Assembly (NCBI GenBank): GCA_963770295.1
Contig: CAVYPA010000015.1
Location: 124,001-188,000 of the forward strand
DNA length: 64,000 bases
Source: AWTP1-13 sp963770295
GTDB lineage: Bacteria > Pseudomonadota > Alphaproteobacteria > Rhizobiales > Hyphomicrobiaceae
Reading direction: 5' to 3'
A model generated the notes under the pieces. That model searched no databases, was not told where the DNA came from, and saw nothing but the letters and a program-made list of their open reading frames with translations. Numbering within the stretch: the first letter of the stretch is position 1; each line of letters begins with the position of its first letter. Positions 24,100 to 32,729 of this stretch are shown one piece after another. The position numbers and the translations under genes were made by a program.

Positions 24100-24601
24100 G
24101 TCACTCGTGACCCAATGCATAAGGTTGTGAGCCCGGTCGAATGGCATCCCCTATTCCATGCAAATGCCACCGTCGCCTTGCCTCTCATCTATGCGGTGTC
24201 CCTTGGCGTGGCTGAAAGTGCGCGCGACATCGCCATTGAGCTCGGCAAGCGAAAACCACCAACTCAAGCAGTCGATTCAGTTCGCCGGCCGCGTGGATAC
24301 CGCGCTGACAGCCGCGCGGCTCGCCCACCAATTCATGCTCGCAACCGCCTGTCTCAACGCGCCCTCGGCCTGTTCAGTCAACTAGGTTATGATCGGTCGA
24401 CAACTCGTGGAGAGACACGCGATCGCGACGTCGACTGTGCGTTGCAAACTCGCCGGCGGCGCTGGATTTTATCATGCCAGCGGCCTTGAGCGCCGATTTT
24501 GCGATATCCAGATCGCTCGCTATCACCCGCTGATATCTGGACAGCAGGCCGAATACGCAGGTGCGATGGCGCTAGGCCTGCCGGTCGATCGCACCTTTTG
24601 A
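24100..24601 (+). pseudogene. Acyl-CoA dehydrogenase C-terminal pseudogene
   Basis: Plus-strand fragments in order, in three frames: HPLFHANATVALPLIYAVSL then GVAESARDIAIELGKRK; AGRVDTALTAARLAHQFMLA; and LAGGAGFYHASGLERRFCDI then ARYHPLISGQQ and AMALGLPVDRTF, stop at 24601. This is the helical C-terminal domain of an acyl-CoA dehydrogenase, including the LERRFRDIQ motif. Two frameshifts interrupt it, and the N-terminal two thirds with the FAD site are absent or unrecognisable upstream (23898-24100). Confidence 0.7.
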
Positions 24602-24681
24602 TGTACGGTCTGTTCGGCGCGGTAACCAGCCAGTCCGCTCGCTCGGAGCTGGCCACGGCAGGTCCAGCGCGGCGGCATCCG

Positions 24682-25392
24682 CTAAGGTCCGGGACGCGTG
24701 GTAATCGTGTCTTTCCAGGGACCGCGCGGAACATCACGCCATTCGACATGCCGCCACGAGACCTTTGACAGGCCGCCCACTTGGAGGCAATCCCTAACGG
24801 CTGGAGATAGGTCGATGCCGGCGCTGACGCCTTTGGTGTTCTTCGGTATGGCCGCGGCTCCGAAGACATAGTGGGCATCGTCTTTCTGGAACGGACCCAC
24901 GTCCTGCCATTGCGCGTAGCAAGTGATGCCATTCGCGTGGATGGCCACCCATCGATTTTTCAGTAGAGATTGTTTTGCCCCAGGCGCGTCCCAGGGAATG
25001 AAGTAGTTGACCTCCTTCCTAGTGCCATTGTCTTGCATGTCGTCGTAAGGAAGTGCGACATAGAAGGGGTTTTCCTTGGGTTTGAAACCGCACGGCTGGT
25101 AGCCGCAGCGGTGGTTGGGATGATCAACGCCGCCAAAGTGTTCGAGCCATTTCGCATCCCAGGCGCTCTTGAGATTGGCAATGTGATCGTTGTCGGCGGT
25201 CTCGGTTTCACCAACCCAGAACACCGTGGCGTGCGCGCTCTTCCATGGTGCCCCTTTCCTCTCGCGCTTCGCCGTCTGACTCTCAACGCCCGGTCCAGCG
25301 GACGCCTCTACAACGCTTGCCACGTTGGACCAACCCATGACACCGAGTGCAATTCCCAGCAGCTGGAGGCGGGACCGTGGCGTGTCAACCAT
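24682..25392 (-). CDS. Exported hypothetical protein, possible double-psi beta-barrel
   Basis: A 236-residue protein with a weak N-terminal export signal (LQLLGIALGVMGWSNVASVV). The mature part has a cysteine pair in RCGYQPCGFKPKENPFYVAL and further Cys in ITCYAQWQDVGPFQ and AVRDCLQVGG. The blocks NRWVAIHANGITCYAQW, VGPFQKDDAHYVFG and GIDLSPAVRDCL recall the double-psi beta-barrel of RlpA/barwin-like proteins (final D-S/L-P-x-A pattern). The usual RlpA catalytic residues cannot be confirmed. It lies 77 bases downstream of the large glycan-synthesis gene on the same strand, so a role at the cell wall or in exported-polysaccharide handling is plausible but unproven. Confidence 0.6.
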   Translation of the reverse strand: MVDTPRSRLQLLGIALGVMGWSNVASVVEASAGPGVESQTAKRERKGAPWKSAHATVFWVGETETADNDHIANLKSAWDAKWLEHFGGVDHPNHRCGYQPCGFKPKENPFYVALPYDDMQDNGTRKEVNYFIPWDAPGAKQSLLKNRWVAIHANGITCYAQWQDVGPFQKDDAHYVFGAAAIPKNTKGVSAGIDLSPAVRDCLQVGGLSKVSWRHVEWRDVPRGPWKDTITTRPGP

Positions 25393-25469
25393 GTTGCACC
25401 GTCTTCACTCGTTCTGGATACCCAACCACAGCCGCGACGGACGCACGTGTGCCGATCCATGTGCACGAT

Positions 25470-28400
25470 TCAGACGCCGAAATGTCCAACCACGCGTCCG
25501 GTCCGGATCAACTTGTTCCAGCCCAGCATGCGCCCTTTCAGCGCCGCGGCCGCGGCGCGCAGCGCCGTCACGTACAGCAGCTGTCGATAACAGAAGCGTT
25601 GCAGCACCAGGAGTGGCAGCAACCGCCACATGCCACGGCCTTTCGGCTCGATGGCCATCGCCAGGGCGGCGGTGGCGACTTCCGAGATCTGAAAATAGGC
25701 CCAGTATGCCGCTACTCTTAGCAAGGCCGGAGGAAAGACGGCGTCGGGGGGACCTGAGACGTAATTGTTGATCCCGGAAGCGATGCACCACAGCAACATT
25801 AGGTCCATGGCTGGGGCGATCAGCGTGAAAACGAACTGAAAGATGATGATGTTGGGCAGCCCAAACAGGCCGAGCCCGATCGGCCGAATCCGCCATATCG
25901 CCGAGAGGTTCTTGAACGCCACCTGCAGCGTGCCGAACATCCAGCGCAAGCGCTGCTTCATGAAGGCCCCGATGGTTTCGGGGGCCTCCGTGCGCGCGGC
26001 CGCCCGCGGCTCGTAGAGTACCTTCCAGTCGCGCCGCGCCAGGCGCACCGTTGCCTCCGCATCCTCTGCCAGCGTGTCGGGCAGAAAACCACCCACTGCA
26101 AGCAGAGCGCTGCGTCGCCAAGCGCCGATGGCGCCAGGCACGACGGTGATGCCATTGACGATTTCGAGCGCGCGCCGGTCGAGGTTCTGGTTGGTGAGGT
26201 ATTCCAGTGCCTGGAAGCGGGTGATGAGATTGATTTGATTGCCAACGATGGCCGCGCCGGCGACCGCGGCGACGTTTGCGTCGGCGAAATGCCGGACCAG
26301 CCAACGCAGCGCATCTGGCTCGAACTGCGTATCGGCATCGAGGGTGACCACGACCTCGGCGTCCGTATGGGCCAATCCGTAGTTGAGGGCAGCCCACTTG
26401 CCGCCGTTCTCTTTACTGAGCACGCTCACGCGCTCGCTGTGTGCAAACGTGCGACGCACGACGTCGATCGTGGCATCGCTGGATCCGTCGTCGATGACGA
26501 TGATCTTGAAATTGCTCTCGCGCGAAGCCAGCAGCGCCTGCACAGATTTGCAGATCACCTTTTCTTCGTTAAAGGCGGGAATGAGCGCTGCGATCGAAGT
26601 TGGCGTCCACACCAGGTGCAGCCGCTGGCGCTCCCGGCGCGCATGCACCAGCGCAAAACTAACAACCCACACGAGCCGCACGGTCCCAAGCACAATCCCT
26701 GCGTAGAAGAACAGCGTCAGGACGGCATTCATGTTCTTGAAAACGGCAAAGCCCGCATAGTTCGAAGCCGCAATCCAAGCGTCTTCGGGTCCAACTCGCG
26801 GCATCACCTCGTCGCGGGACAGGCCCAGAAGCTCGTGCACTGGCAGGAAGCGGAAGCCTGCTTCCCGTAATTTATCAACGATCTGCGGGAGCGCTTCGAT
26901 CGTGGAGTTACGCAGGCCCCCGGCATCGTGCAAGAGAATAACTTTGCCATTCCTTTTAGATGCCTGCTCGATGGTGGCGGCAACGATCTGAGAGGCAAGC
27001 GGTCGCTGCCAATCTTTGGGATCGATATCCATGCCGATGGTGAGATAGCCAAGCGCTCCGGCAAGCGTGAGAACTTGTGCCCCGTCGATCGTCTGCGGCT
27101 CGAGATCGGCACCGTAGGGCGGACGAAACAAAGTGGTACGTGCCCCGACGGCGGACTCGATCAGCCGCTGCGTGGCGTTGATCTCAAATTGAAGGCGCTC
27201 GGGGGAGGCAATTGTGGTATTGAGATGCGTAAAGGTGTGATTGCCGATCTCATGCCCCTCGCGGTAGATGCGGCGTAGCAGATCGGTATTGAGGGCTCCG
27301 GCGGAACCCACAATGAAGAAGGTGGCCTTCACGCTCTTTTCGGCCAGAATGTCGAGGATCTTGGGCGTGAAGCGCCGGTCGGGTCCATCATCGAAGGTCA
27401 AAGCCAGCACCTTATCATTGCGTGCGCCCCAGCGGGTGATGGTGGTGGCTTTCGGAAAAGCACCGATCTGCTGAGCGGTAATCAAATTGCTGGCGGGATC
27501 ATGGGTAATTTGCCGGCTGCCCTCTTGCAGCACCCCGCTGGCGCTCAAGACCTCTCCCTTGCCCTTGTAGAGCACGTCATAGCCTGCATGCAGGGTCTTG
27601 ATGGCGGCGAGCGCTGCCGCATCCGCCGACCGGCCGCGGCCAAGCACCGACCAAATGCTTGGGTCCTCGGTTCCCAGCCGCCACAATGCCAAGCCCTTGG
27701 GCCGCGCCGGCAATGCCACGGCGATTTGATCGTAGGCGGTCACCGCATCCAGATACCAAACCTGGTGCCGTGCTTGGCTGCTGGCATCGAAGTAGCTGAA
27801 GGTTGGGTTCAACGAGTTCTTGTCAAAGCTCAGTCTTGCCCGTGACTCTTCCAGAAGTTCCCAGGCCTCCTGCACGGAGATTTCCTGGGCCGCTTGCCCA
27901 TTCTCCCAGTCGTAACCGTAGGAGCCAATACTGACGATGAGTTTGTCGGCGGGAAGACTCTTGAGATGCCGGGCAAGAACAGTTTCGAACCAACCCTGGC
28001 TGGCCAGTGGACCTTGGACGCCTTTTTCGGTGTGCTCGTCGTAGCTCATGACGATCAGCCCGTCGGCGGCGGCCGCCAGTCCGGCGTAGTCGTAGGCGGT
28101 GCTGTTCGGGGCCAGCGCGACCAACAGCTGGAGGCCGCGATCGCGGAAGATTTCGGCGAGTTCATGCACAAGCTTTACATAGTCCGATTGCGCGTCTATC
28201 GGGATTTGTTCCAGATCGAGGACCACACCGGCGTAGTGGCCATCGGTCACGAAGCGATTGATGTCGGAGGCGAACTGCCCGCGCGCCGGGGCGGATTGCA
28301 ATACCGCTTCGGCGGCAGCCGGATCCCAGCGCGAGTGGACTTCATCGTAGTTGTTGACCAATGGTAGGACCTTGAGCTGCGGTGCGTTGGCTTGCAGCCA

Positions 28401-28931
28401 ACCGTTCACCAGCGCCTCTTGGATCGGTGCATCACGTAACAGCACGCCTCCGGGGCCTACGACGTGCAGCCATTCCACGATCAGGTGATCGAGCGAGCGC
28501 GCGTTGCGCTTTAAGGAGGAGAAGCTGTTCTCGTCCCAATTGACGAGATAGGCGTAGCGGGCCGTAGCGGCGGCATCGGTCGCAAAAGCGAGGACCCCAT
28601 GACCCCCGTACTCAGGCTCGCCCGTGCTTGCCGGCGCCAGCAGACGCTGCGAGGAGAGTTCGCGCGGCACACCCAACAGGGCAACGGGGAGCACGGGGCC
28701 GAACAGGCTGGTTACGATCAGACACGCAGTCAACACGCCGAGCAGCGACCCGCCTGCCCAACTCACCGCCGCAACAACCAGCCGGCGTCGTCCAGTCGAA
28801 TCGAAAAATACCGGCCGGTGGGGCTCCGGCTCAACGCCTTTGATCTTCAAGAAACCAACTCGGCAACACATCGCACCGCGGCGAAGAGGCATCCTAGCCC
28901 CTGCCGCCAACCCCATAGAGATAATCGTCAC
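25470..28931 (-). CDS. Tri-domain membrane protein: GH18-like, NodB-type polysaccharide deacetylase, GT2 processive glycosyltransferase
   Basis: A 1153-residue protein. A first membrane helix lies at about 50-75. An extracytoplasmic GH18-like domain spans about 125-445, with GVVLDLEQIP (the DxE of the GH18 motif DxxDxDxE) and MSYDEH. A NodB deacetylase domain follows (about 505-690): TFDDGP near 510, HTFTH near 565, RPPYG near 606, all metal and catalytic motifs present. A second helix is near 730. The GT2 domain runs from about 780 (IPAFNEEKVI, DDGSSD, DADTQFEP) to LAEDAEATV (about 957) and KQRLRWMFG (about 993, the QRxRW motif), then several C-terminal helices. It should make and export a beta-linked N-acetylhexosamine polymer that is deacetylated outside. 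The start is uncertain; several Met codons lie within the first 25 residues. Confidence 0.88.
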   Translation of the reverse strand: MTIISMGLAAGARMPLRRGAMCCRVGFLKIKGVEPEPHRPVFFDSTGRRRLVVAAVSWAGGSLLGVLTACLIVTSLFGPVLPVALLGVPRELSSQRLLAPASTGEPEYGGHGVLAFATDAAATARYAYLVNWDENSFSSLKRNARSLDHLIVEWLHVVGPGGVLLRDAPIQEALVNGWLQANAPQLKVLPLVNNYDEVHSRWDPAAAEAVLQSAPARGQFASDINRFVTDGHYAGVVLDLEQIPIDAQSDYVKLVHELAEIFRDRGLQLLVALAPNSTAYDYAGLAAAADGLIVMSYDEHTEKGVQGPLASQGWFETVLARHLKSLPADKLIVSIGSYGYDWENGQAAQEISVQEAWELLEESRARLSFDKNSLNPTFSYFDASSQARHQVWYLDAVTAYDQIAVALPARPKGLALWRLGTEDPSIWSVLGRGRSADAAALAAIKTLHAGYDVLYKGKGEVLSASGVLQEGSRQITHDPASNLITAQQIGAFPKATTITRWGARNDKVLALTFDDGPDRRFTPKILDILAEKSVKATFFIVGSAGALNTDLLRRIYREGHEIGNHTFTHLNTTIASPERLQFEINATQRLIESAVGARTTLFRPPYGADLEPQTIDGAQVLTLAGALGYLTIGMDIDPKDWQRPLASQIVAATIEQASKRNGKVILLHDAGGLRNSTIEALPQIVDKLREAGFRFLPVHELLGLSRDEVMPRVGPEDAWIAASNYAGFAVFKNMNAVLTLFFYAGIVLGTVRLVWVVSFALVHARRERQRLHLVWTPTSIAALIPAFNEEKVICKSVQALLASRESNFKIIVIDDGSSDATIDVVRRTFAHSERVSVLSKENGGKWAALNYGLAHTDAEVVVTLDADTQFEPDALRWLVRHFADANVAAVAGAAIVGNQINLITRFQALEYLTNQNLDRRALEIVNGITVVPGAIGAWRRSALLAVGGFLPDTLAEDAEATVRLARRDWKVLYEPRAAARTEAPETIGAFMKQRLRWMFGTLQVAFKNLSAIWRIRPIGLGLFGLPNIIIFQFVFTLIAPAMDLMLLWCIASGINNYVSGPPDAVFPPALLRVAAYWAYFQISEVATAALAMAIEPKGRGMWRLLPLLVLQRFCYRQLLYVTALRAAAAALKGRMLGWNKLIRTGRVVGHFGV

Positions 28932-29199
28932 GTTGCTGTTGAGCTACCCCAGTTCCGACGCGCGGAGATTACCGTGTTGGCCGGCCATCAGTTCGTAGCC
29001 GGCAGTAGCAATAACACCGATGGCACCGGGTACATCGGCGGCGGGGAGGGCAGCTAGTCTTATCAATTCGCGCGTGACCTTCAAACGCCGACGCGGCTCT
29101 CACTTTCGAACAGCTAGGCCTAACTCAATCGCGGACCCGAGCGAAGGCACCGACACGCGGGCAGCAAAATTCTCATCCCGACGACGCTAGCCACTGGTC

Positions 29200-29790
29200 C
29201 GAAGCTGTGCCGTCCGCCATGCGTGAGCCGCAACAGTGCGTCGAATGGAGCGGACAGAAATTGCTGTCGTAGCCGTTCGGGCTGTTGGCTCGGATGGTCA
29301 GCGCGTTAGGCTTGTGGCACAAGTCCATGCCGAGCCCGCTTTGCAAGCGACAAGGGCCGAGGAGCGCGTCGATCTGCTTGGCGGCCGCGCTCGCGACGAT
29401 GCGTGGCGTGTCGACGGTACGGAGGGATCCAGCAGGTGTCGCCCCAGCGTGCCGAAGCGCCAACATCATGCACGATGCTGCTGCGCCGGTTCGCGGTAGA
29501 CAGGAACCAATGCAGGCCCATCGTGTGGCCGTCGACACTGGCGATTTGCTATTGCGTTCGCGCCAAACCAGGCGTCGTTGCGCTCTCGCGCATGCCAAGC
29601 ACGCCTGCAAGTAAGCGCACCGCGTCGGGCAACGTCGCGCGCGCAGCCGACGCCGGCCATGTCGACAGGAAGATCCCATGGCACCGAGGGCATGGCTCGA
29701 CGCGGTGACCTTGGGCGAGACGAACTCGCGGCGGGCGCTGGCGATATAGCTGGCGTCCCGAGCGGCGCTCGCAGACGTTCGCGCGGCAAC
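29200..29790 (-). pseudogene. Serine hydrolase (class C beta-lactamase fold) pseudogene, multiply frameshifted
   Basis: On the minus strand, pieces in three frames run in the order of the C-terminal half of an AmpC/esterase-type serine hydrolase: RLAQGH; PWDLPVDMAGVG; DAVRLLAGVLGMRESA then GLARTQ; and VDGHTMGLHWFLSTANRRSS then IVHDVGAS. In intact relatives these read RfAqGHd.., hWDLPtlAGAGalrSt, lLafvLg..., and mGLGWfl.....iv.HdGgT. The nucleophile motif SxxK would lie upstream and is not seen. At least three frameshifts. The flanking 28932-29199 and 29791-29990 hold nothing I recognise. Confidence 0.6.
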
Positions 29791-29990
29791 GGCTGGTCGT
29801 CTTTGCCGCTGCGCTTGGCGCCGCGGCGCGGGGTGAGTAGCCAAGAGGGGCGCATTTTACGGCCAGTGGCTCGAGATTTATGTATGCTGGGGCGCGCTGG
29901 GACCCATCACTTCCGTAGCTGAAGATATGCCGGACGCGAGGAGCCGGTAGTCGTTTGGTAAGCACCGTCAACAGAAAGGTGAGTTGCTTC

Positions 29991-31052
29991 ATGTCGGAAA
30001 AGAACATCCGCGTCGGCCTGATCGGCGCCGGCGGCAACACCAGAGCCTTGCATATTCCGGGTTTTGCAAAGCAGGACGACGTCCAGATCGTCGCTGTCGC
30101 CAACCGGACGCGAGAATCGAGCCAACGCGTGGCCCACGAGTTTGCCATTGCAAGAATTCACGACCATTGGCAATCCCTTCTGGAAGACGCGAGCATCGAT
30201 GCCGTTTGTATCGGCACGTGGCCCTACATGCATGCCCCGCTGACCATCGCTGCCCTCGAGGCCGGTAAACACGTGCTTTGCGAAGCGCGCATGGCCATGG
30301 ACCATAGTGAAGCCCGCGCCATGCTAGAGGCGTCGCTGCGCCGTCCCGCGCTAACTGTACAGATCGTTCCCGCGCCCCATACGCTGGCCTTCGACCGCAC
30401 CATCATCGAAATGATCGCGGGCGGATATATCGGCGAGTTGATCTCTGTCGATGCATGCATTGCCGCTGCCCGGAGCTATCCGGATGGCTCTGCCCAGCAG
30501 CATTGGCGTCAGAACCGGGTATTTTCTGGCGATAACATCATGAGCTTGGGGATCTGGTACGAAGCGATGATGCGCTGGGTGGGCCCCGCAAGGTCGGTCA
30601 TGGCCGTTGGCCAGAGCGTTGTCAGGCATCGGCATGACGCCTCGGGTCGCCGGGTGCCGATGGAGATCCCCGATCATATCGACGTCATCGGTGCCATGGC
30701 CCAAGGTGGGCAGATGCGCCTCAATGTTTCGACCGTACTAGGCCACGCTCCGAACTTGGCGGACGTCCACATATTCGGTACGGACGGTACAATCCGGTTG
30801 CGGCAACCAGTCGGTGGCGCCTTGGCGCTTTCAGCGGGCAAGCGCGGCAAGGGGGAGTTGGAACCGGTAGAGGTTGATCCTGCCAAACGCGGCGGATGGC
30901 GCGTGGAGGAGGAGTTCGTCAACTGCATCCGGGGCATGGAGCGCGTGACACACACGGACTTATTTACTGGCGTCAAATACATGGAATGGACGTCGGCAGT
31001 AAGCCAATCGCTGCACAAGGGTCGGGCGGTGCTGTTACCGCTTGGGCCGTGA
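29991..31052 (+). CDS. Gfo/Idh/MocA-family NAD(P)-dependent oxidoreductase
   Basis: A 353-residue protein from ATG 29991, with AAAGGTGAG upstream; an earlier in-frame ATG (29955) lacks a ribosome site. The Rossmann motif is VGLIGAGGNTRALHIPGF; the conserved second block reads AGKHVLCEARMAMDHSEARA, where CEAR replaces the usual CEKP so the catalytic Lys is not in its normal place. The C-terminal alpha/beta domain (about 130-330) follows, with HIDVIGAMAQGGQMRLNV. Such enzymes oxidise sugars, inositols or aromatic diols. It is convergent with the flavin monooxygenase at 31366-32646. The missing Lys hints at an altered chemistry or a non-catalytic homologue. Confidence 0.85.
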   Translation: MSEKNIRVGLIGAGGNTRALHIPGFAKQDDVQIVAVANRTRESSQRVAHEFAIARIHDHWQSLLEDASIDAVCIGTWPYMHAPLTIAALEAGKHVLCEARMAMDHSEARAMLEASLRRPALTVQIVPAPHTLAFDRTIIEMIAGGYIGELISVDACIAAARSYPDGSAQQHWRQNRVFSGDNIMSLGIWYEAMMRWVGPARSVMAVGQSVVRHRHDASGRRVPMEIPDHIDVIGAMAQGGQMRLNVSTVLGHAPNLADVHIFGTDGTIRLRQPVGGALALSAGKRGKGELEPVEVDPAKRGGWRVEEEFVNCIRGMERVTHTDLFTGVKYMEWTSAVSQSLHKGRAVLLPLGP

Positions 31053-31365
31053 ACGAGGGGTGCATGTGTGCCGCGCAGCTGCATATGTCGAAAAAATCCG
31101 CAAAGGTGCCAAACCTGCAAACCTACCGATACGCCTGGTAATCAACCGAAAGACCGGGGCGGACTTGGGTGTCGACCGGCGGTCCTCGCGCGGGCTGACG
31201 AGGTGATCGAGGAGAACAATAATCTGCTGCGGTGCACGAGCCCGACGCCGGCATACATGGGTGTCTCTCTCCCCCCGACACCAGGCGGGGTCTGAGGGGA
31301 CTTTGGCCAGAAACCCTGCTTGCTGACGCCGGGGCTGGAGGACAGCCCTTGCCCGGGGCAGACGA
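31053..31365. other. Gap between convergent genes
   Basis: No gene, and no clear intrinsic terminator for either flanking gene. Confidence 0.4.
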
Positions 31366-32646
31366 TCACGAACCGCGTGGATGCCCGGGGTTGCTCGGGG
31401 CGCCGACAAACGATGTCCTGTTGTTCACCTGTTCCGTGTCCAGCCCGCCTGCAACGGAGAACGATGTGGTGATTTCGTCGAGCTCGGTTTGCGAGATCAC
31501 ATCACTGATCCTGGCGAAGCCATTGGGCGCTCGGTCTTCCACCAACTGCATCGCCGCCTCCGGGCCAAACTGCCGGTTGCGTAGCGTGATATCATTCATG
31601 GCTGGCCGGCGCTCAAGGTCGTAGCGGCGTAGAGCTTCCGAAGGATCTGAAGCTGCGGCAAGCGCAGCGGTGAGCACGCGGGCGTCAATGATCGCTTGAG
31701 AACCGGCTTGGGAGCCAATTGGCTGCATAGGGTGGGCGGCATCTCCAATGAGCGTGACCCGGCCGCGCGTCCAGGTTTCGACGGGATCACGGTCAACTAA
31801 TGGAAACTCAAAAATCTCCGCCGCCCGCGCGATCAATGCCGGCATATCGAGCCAGGGATACTTCCAGGCACCGAATGCGGCCAAGACGGTCTCCCGCGAT
31901 GCCCGGCGGTTCCAATCTTCGCGTGCCGGCGCCATGCCTGCAACGGCGATTTGACAGATGCAGTTGGTCTCGAGTTCTCCGCTTCTCGCGCTCCGACCGA
32001 TTGGATAGACGATGATCCGTTGGCGAAAATGCCCGCAAATGACCTGGCTATTGCCGCCGAGAAACGGTTCCGATTCGATCGCAAAGCGCCACAAGATCTG
32101 CCCGCCGAAGCGTGGCTCGCCCTCGTTTGGGTAAAGCTGTCTGCGAACCGTCGAGTGGATGCCATCTGCGCCGATGAGGACATCGGTCTCGTCGGTCACA
32201 GTTTTCCCGGACCTCCGGTCCAGGAATGTCGCGGCCACGCGGGTATCGTTCTCGGCGAAGTGTTTAAACTCCAAACCGCTGCGGACATTGACGTCTCCAA
32301 GTCGTTCCTGAGCCGCCCGCCACAGCAGCAGTTGCAGCCGGCCGCGATGGATAGCGTATTGCGGCCAGTGGTAGCCAGCCGACAATCCGCGTTGTTCAGT
32401 GCAAATCAGCTGGCCGTGCTTGTTGAAAAGACTGAGCGCGCCAATTGTGATCCCGGCGTGGTTCAACTGCTCGGCCAAACCAAGTTCGGTGAGCTCGCGT
32501 ACCGCGGTCGGCTGCAAATTGATACCTACACCCAGTGGGCGCACATCTTCGGCGGCCTCGCAGACGCGGACGCGGATGCCTGCCTGATGCAGGCTAAGGG
32601 CCATTGTCAGGCCAGCAATGCCGCCGCCTACGACGATCACATTCAT
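31366..32646 (-). CDS. FAD-dependent aromatic-ring monooxygenase (salicylate-hydroxylase-like)
   Basis: A 426-residue protein from ATG 32646. Group A flavoprotein monooxygenase motifs are all present: GGGIAGLTMALSLHQAG (FAD, GxGxxG), GADGIHSTVRRQL (DG motif) and GRVTLIGDAAHPMQPIGSQ (GD motif), plus LGVGINLQPTAVRELTELGL. The closest families are salicylate 1-monooxygenase, 6-hydroxynicotinate 3-monooxygenase and 3-hydroxybenzoate 6-hydroxylase. It lies 83 bases after the binding-protein gene, separated by a hairpin, suggesting an operon for uptake and hydroxylation of an aromatic acid. The C-terminal 35 residues after TSFSVAGGL are atypical. Confidence 0.88.
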   Translation of the reverse strand: MNVIVVGGGIAGLTMALSLHQAGIRVRVCEAAEDVRPLGVGINLQPTAVRELTELGLAEQLNHAGITIGALSLFNKHGQLICTEQRGLSAGYHWPQYAIHRGRLQLLLWRAAQERLGDVNVRSGLEFKHFAENDTRVAATFLDRRSGKTVTDETDVLIGADGIHSTVRRQLYPNEGEPRFGGQILWRFAIESEPFLGGNSQVICGHFRQRIIVYPIGRSARSGELETNCICQIAVAGMAPAREDWNRRASRETVLAAFGAWKYPWLDMPALIARAAEIFEFPLVDRDPVETWTRGRVTLIGDAAHPMQPIGSQAGSQAIIDARVLTAALAAASDPSEALRRYDLERRPAMNDITLRNRQFGPEAAMQLVEDRAPNGFARISDVISQTELDEITTSFSVAGGLDTEQVNNRTSFVGAPSNPGHPRGS

Positions 32647-32678
32647 GGAGATTCCACGCTCGTTCTTCGCGGAAATGG

Positions 32679-32707
32679 CCGAGCGAGGCCTTACTGGCCC
32701 CGCTCGG
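32679..32707 (-). repeat. Intercistronic hairpin
   Basis: CCGAGCG (32679-32685) pairs with CGCTCGG (32701-32707), with a further GGCC/GGCC pairing inside. It lies between the binding-protein gene and the monooxygenase gene. Such hairpins behind a binding-protein gene commonly protect its message so that it is made in excess. No T-run. Confidence 0.5.
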
Positions 32708-32729
32708 TGCTTTGCCTGCAATTCGGTCG

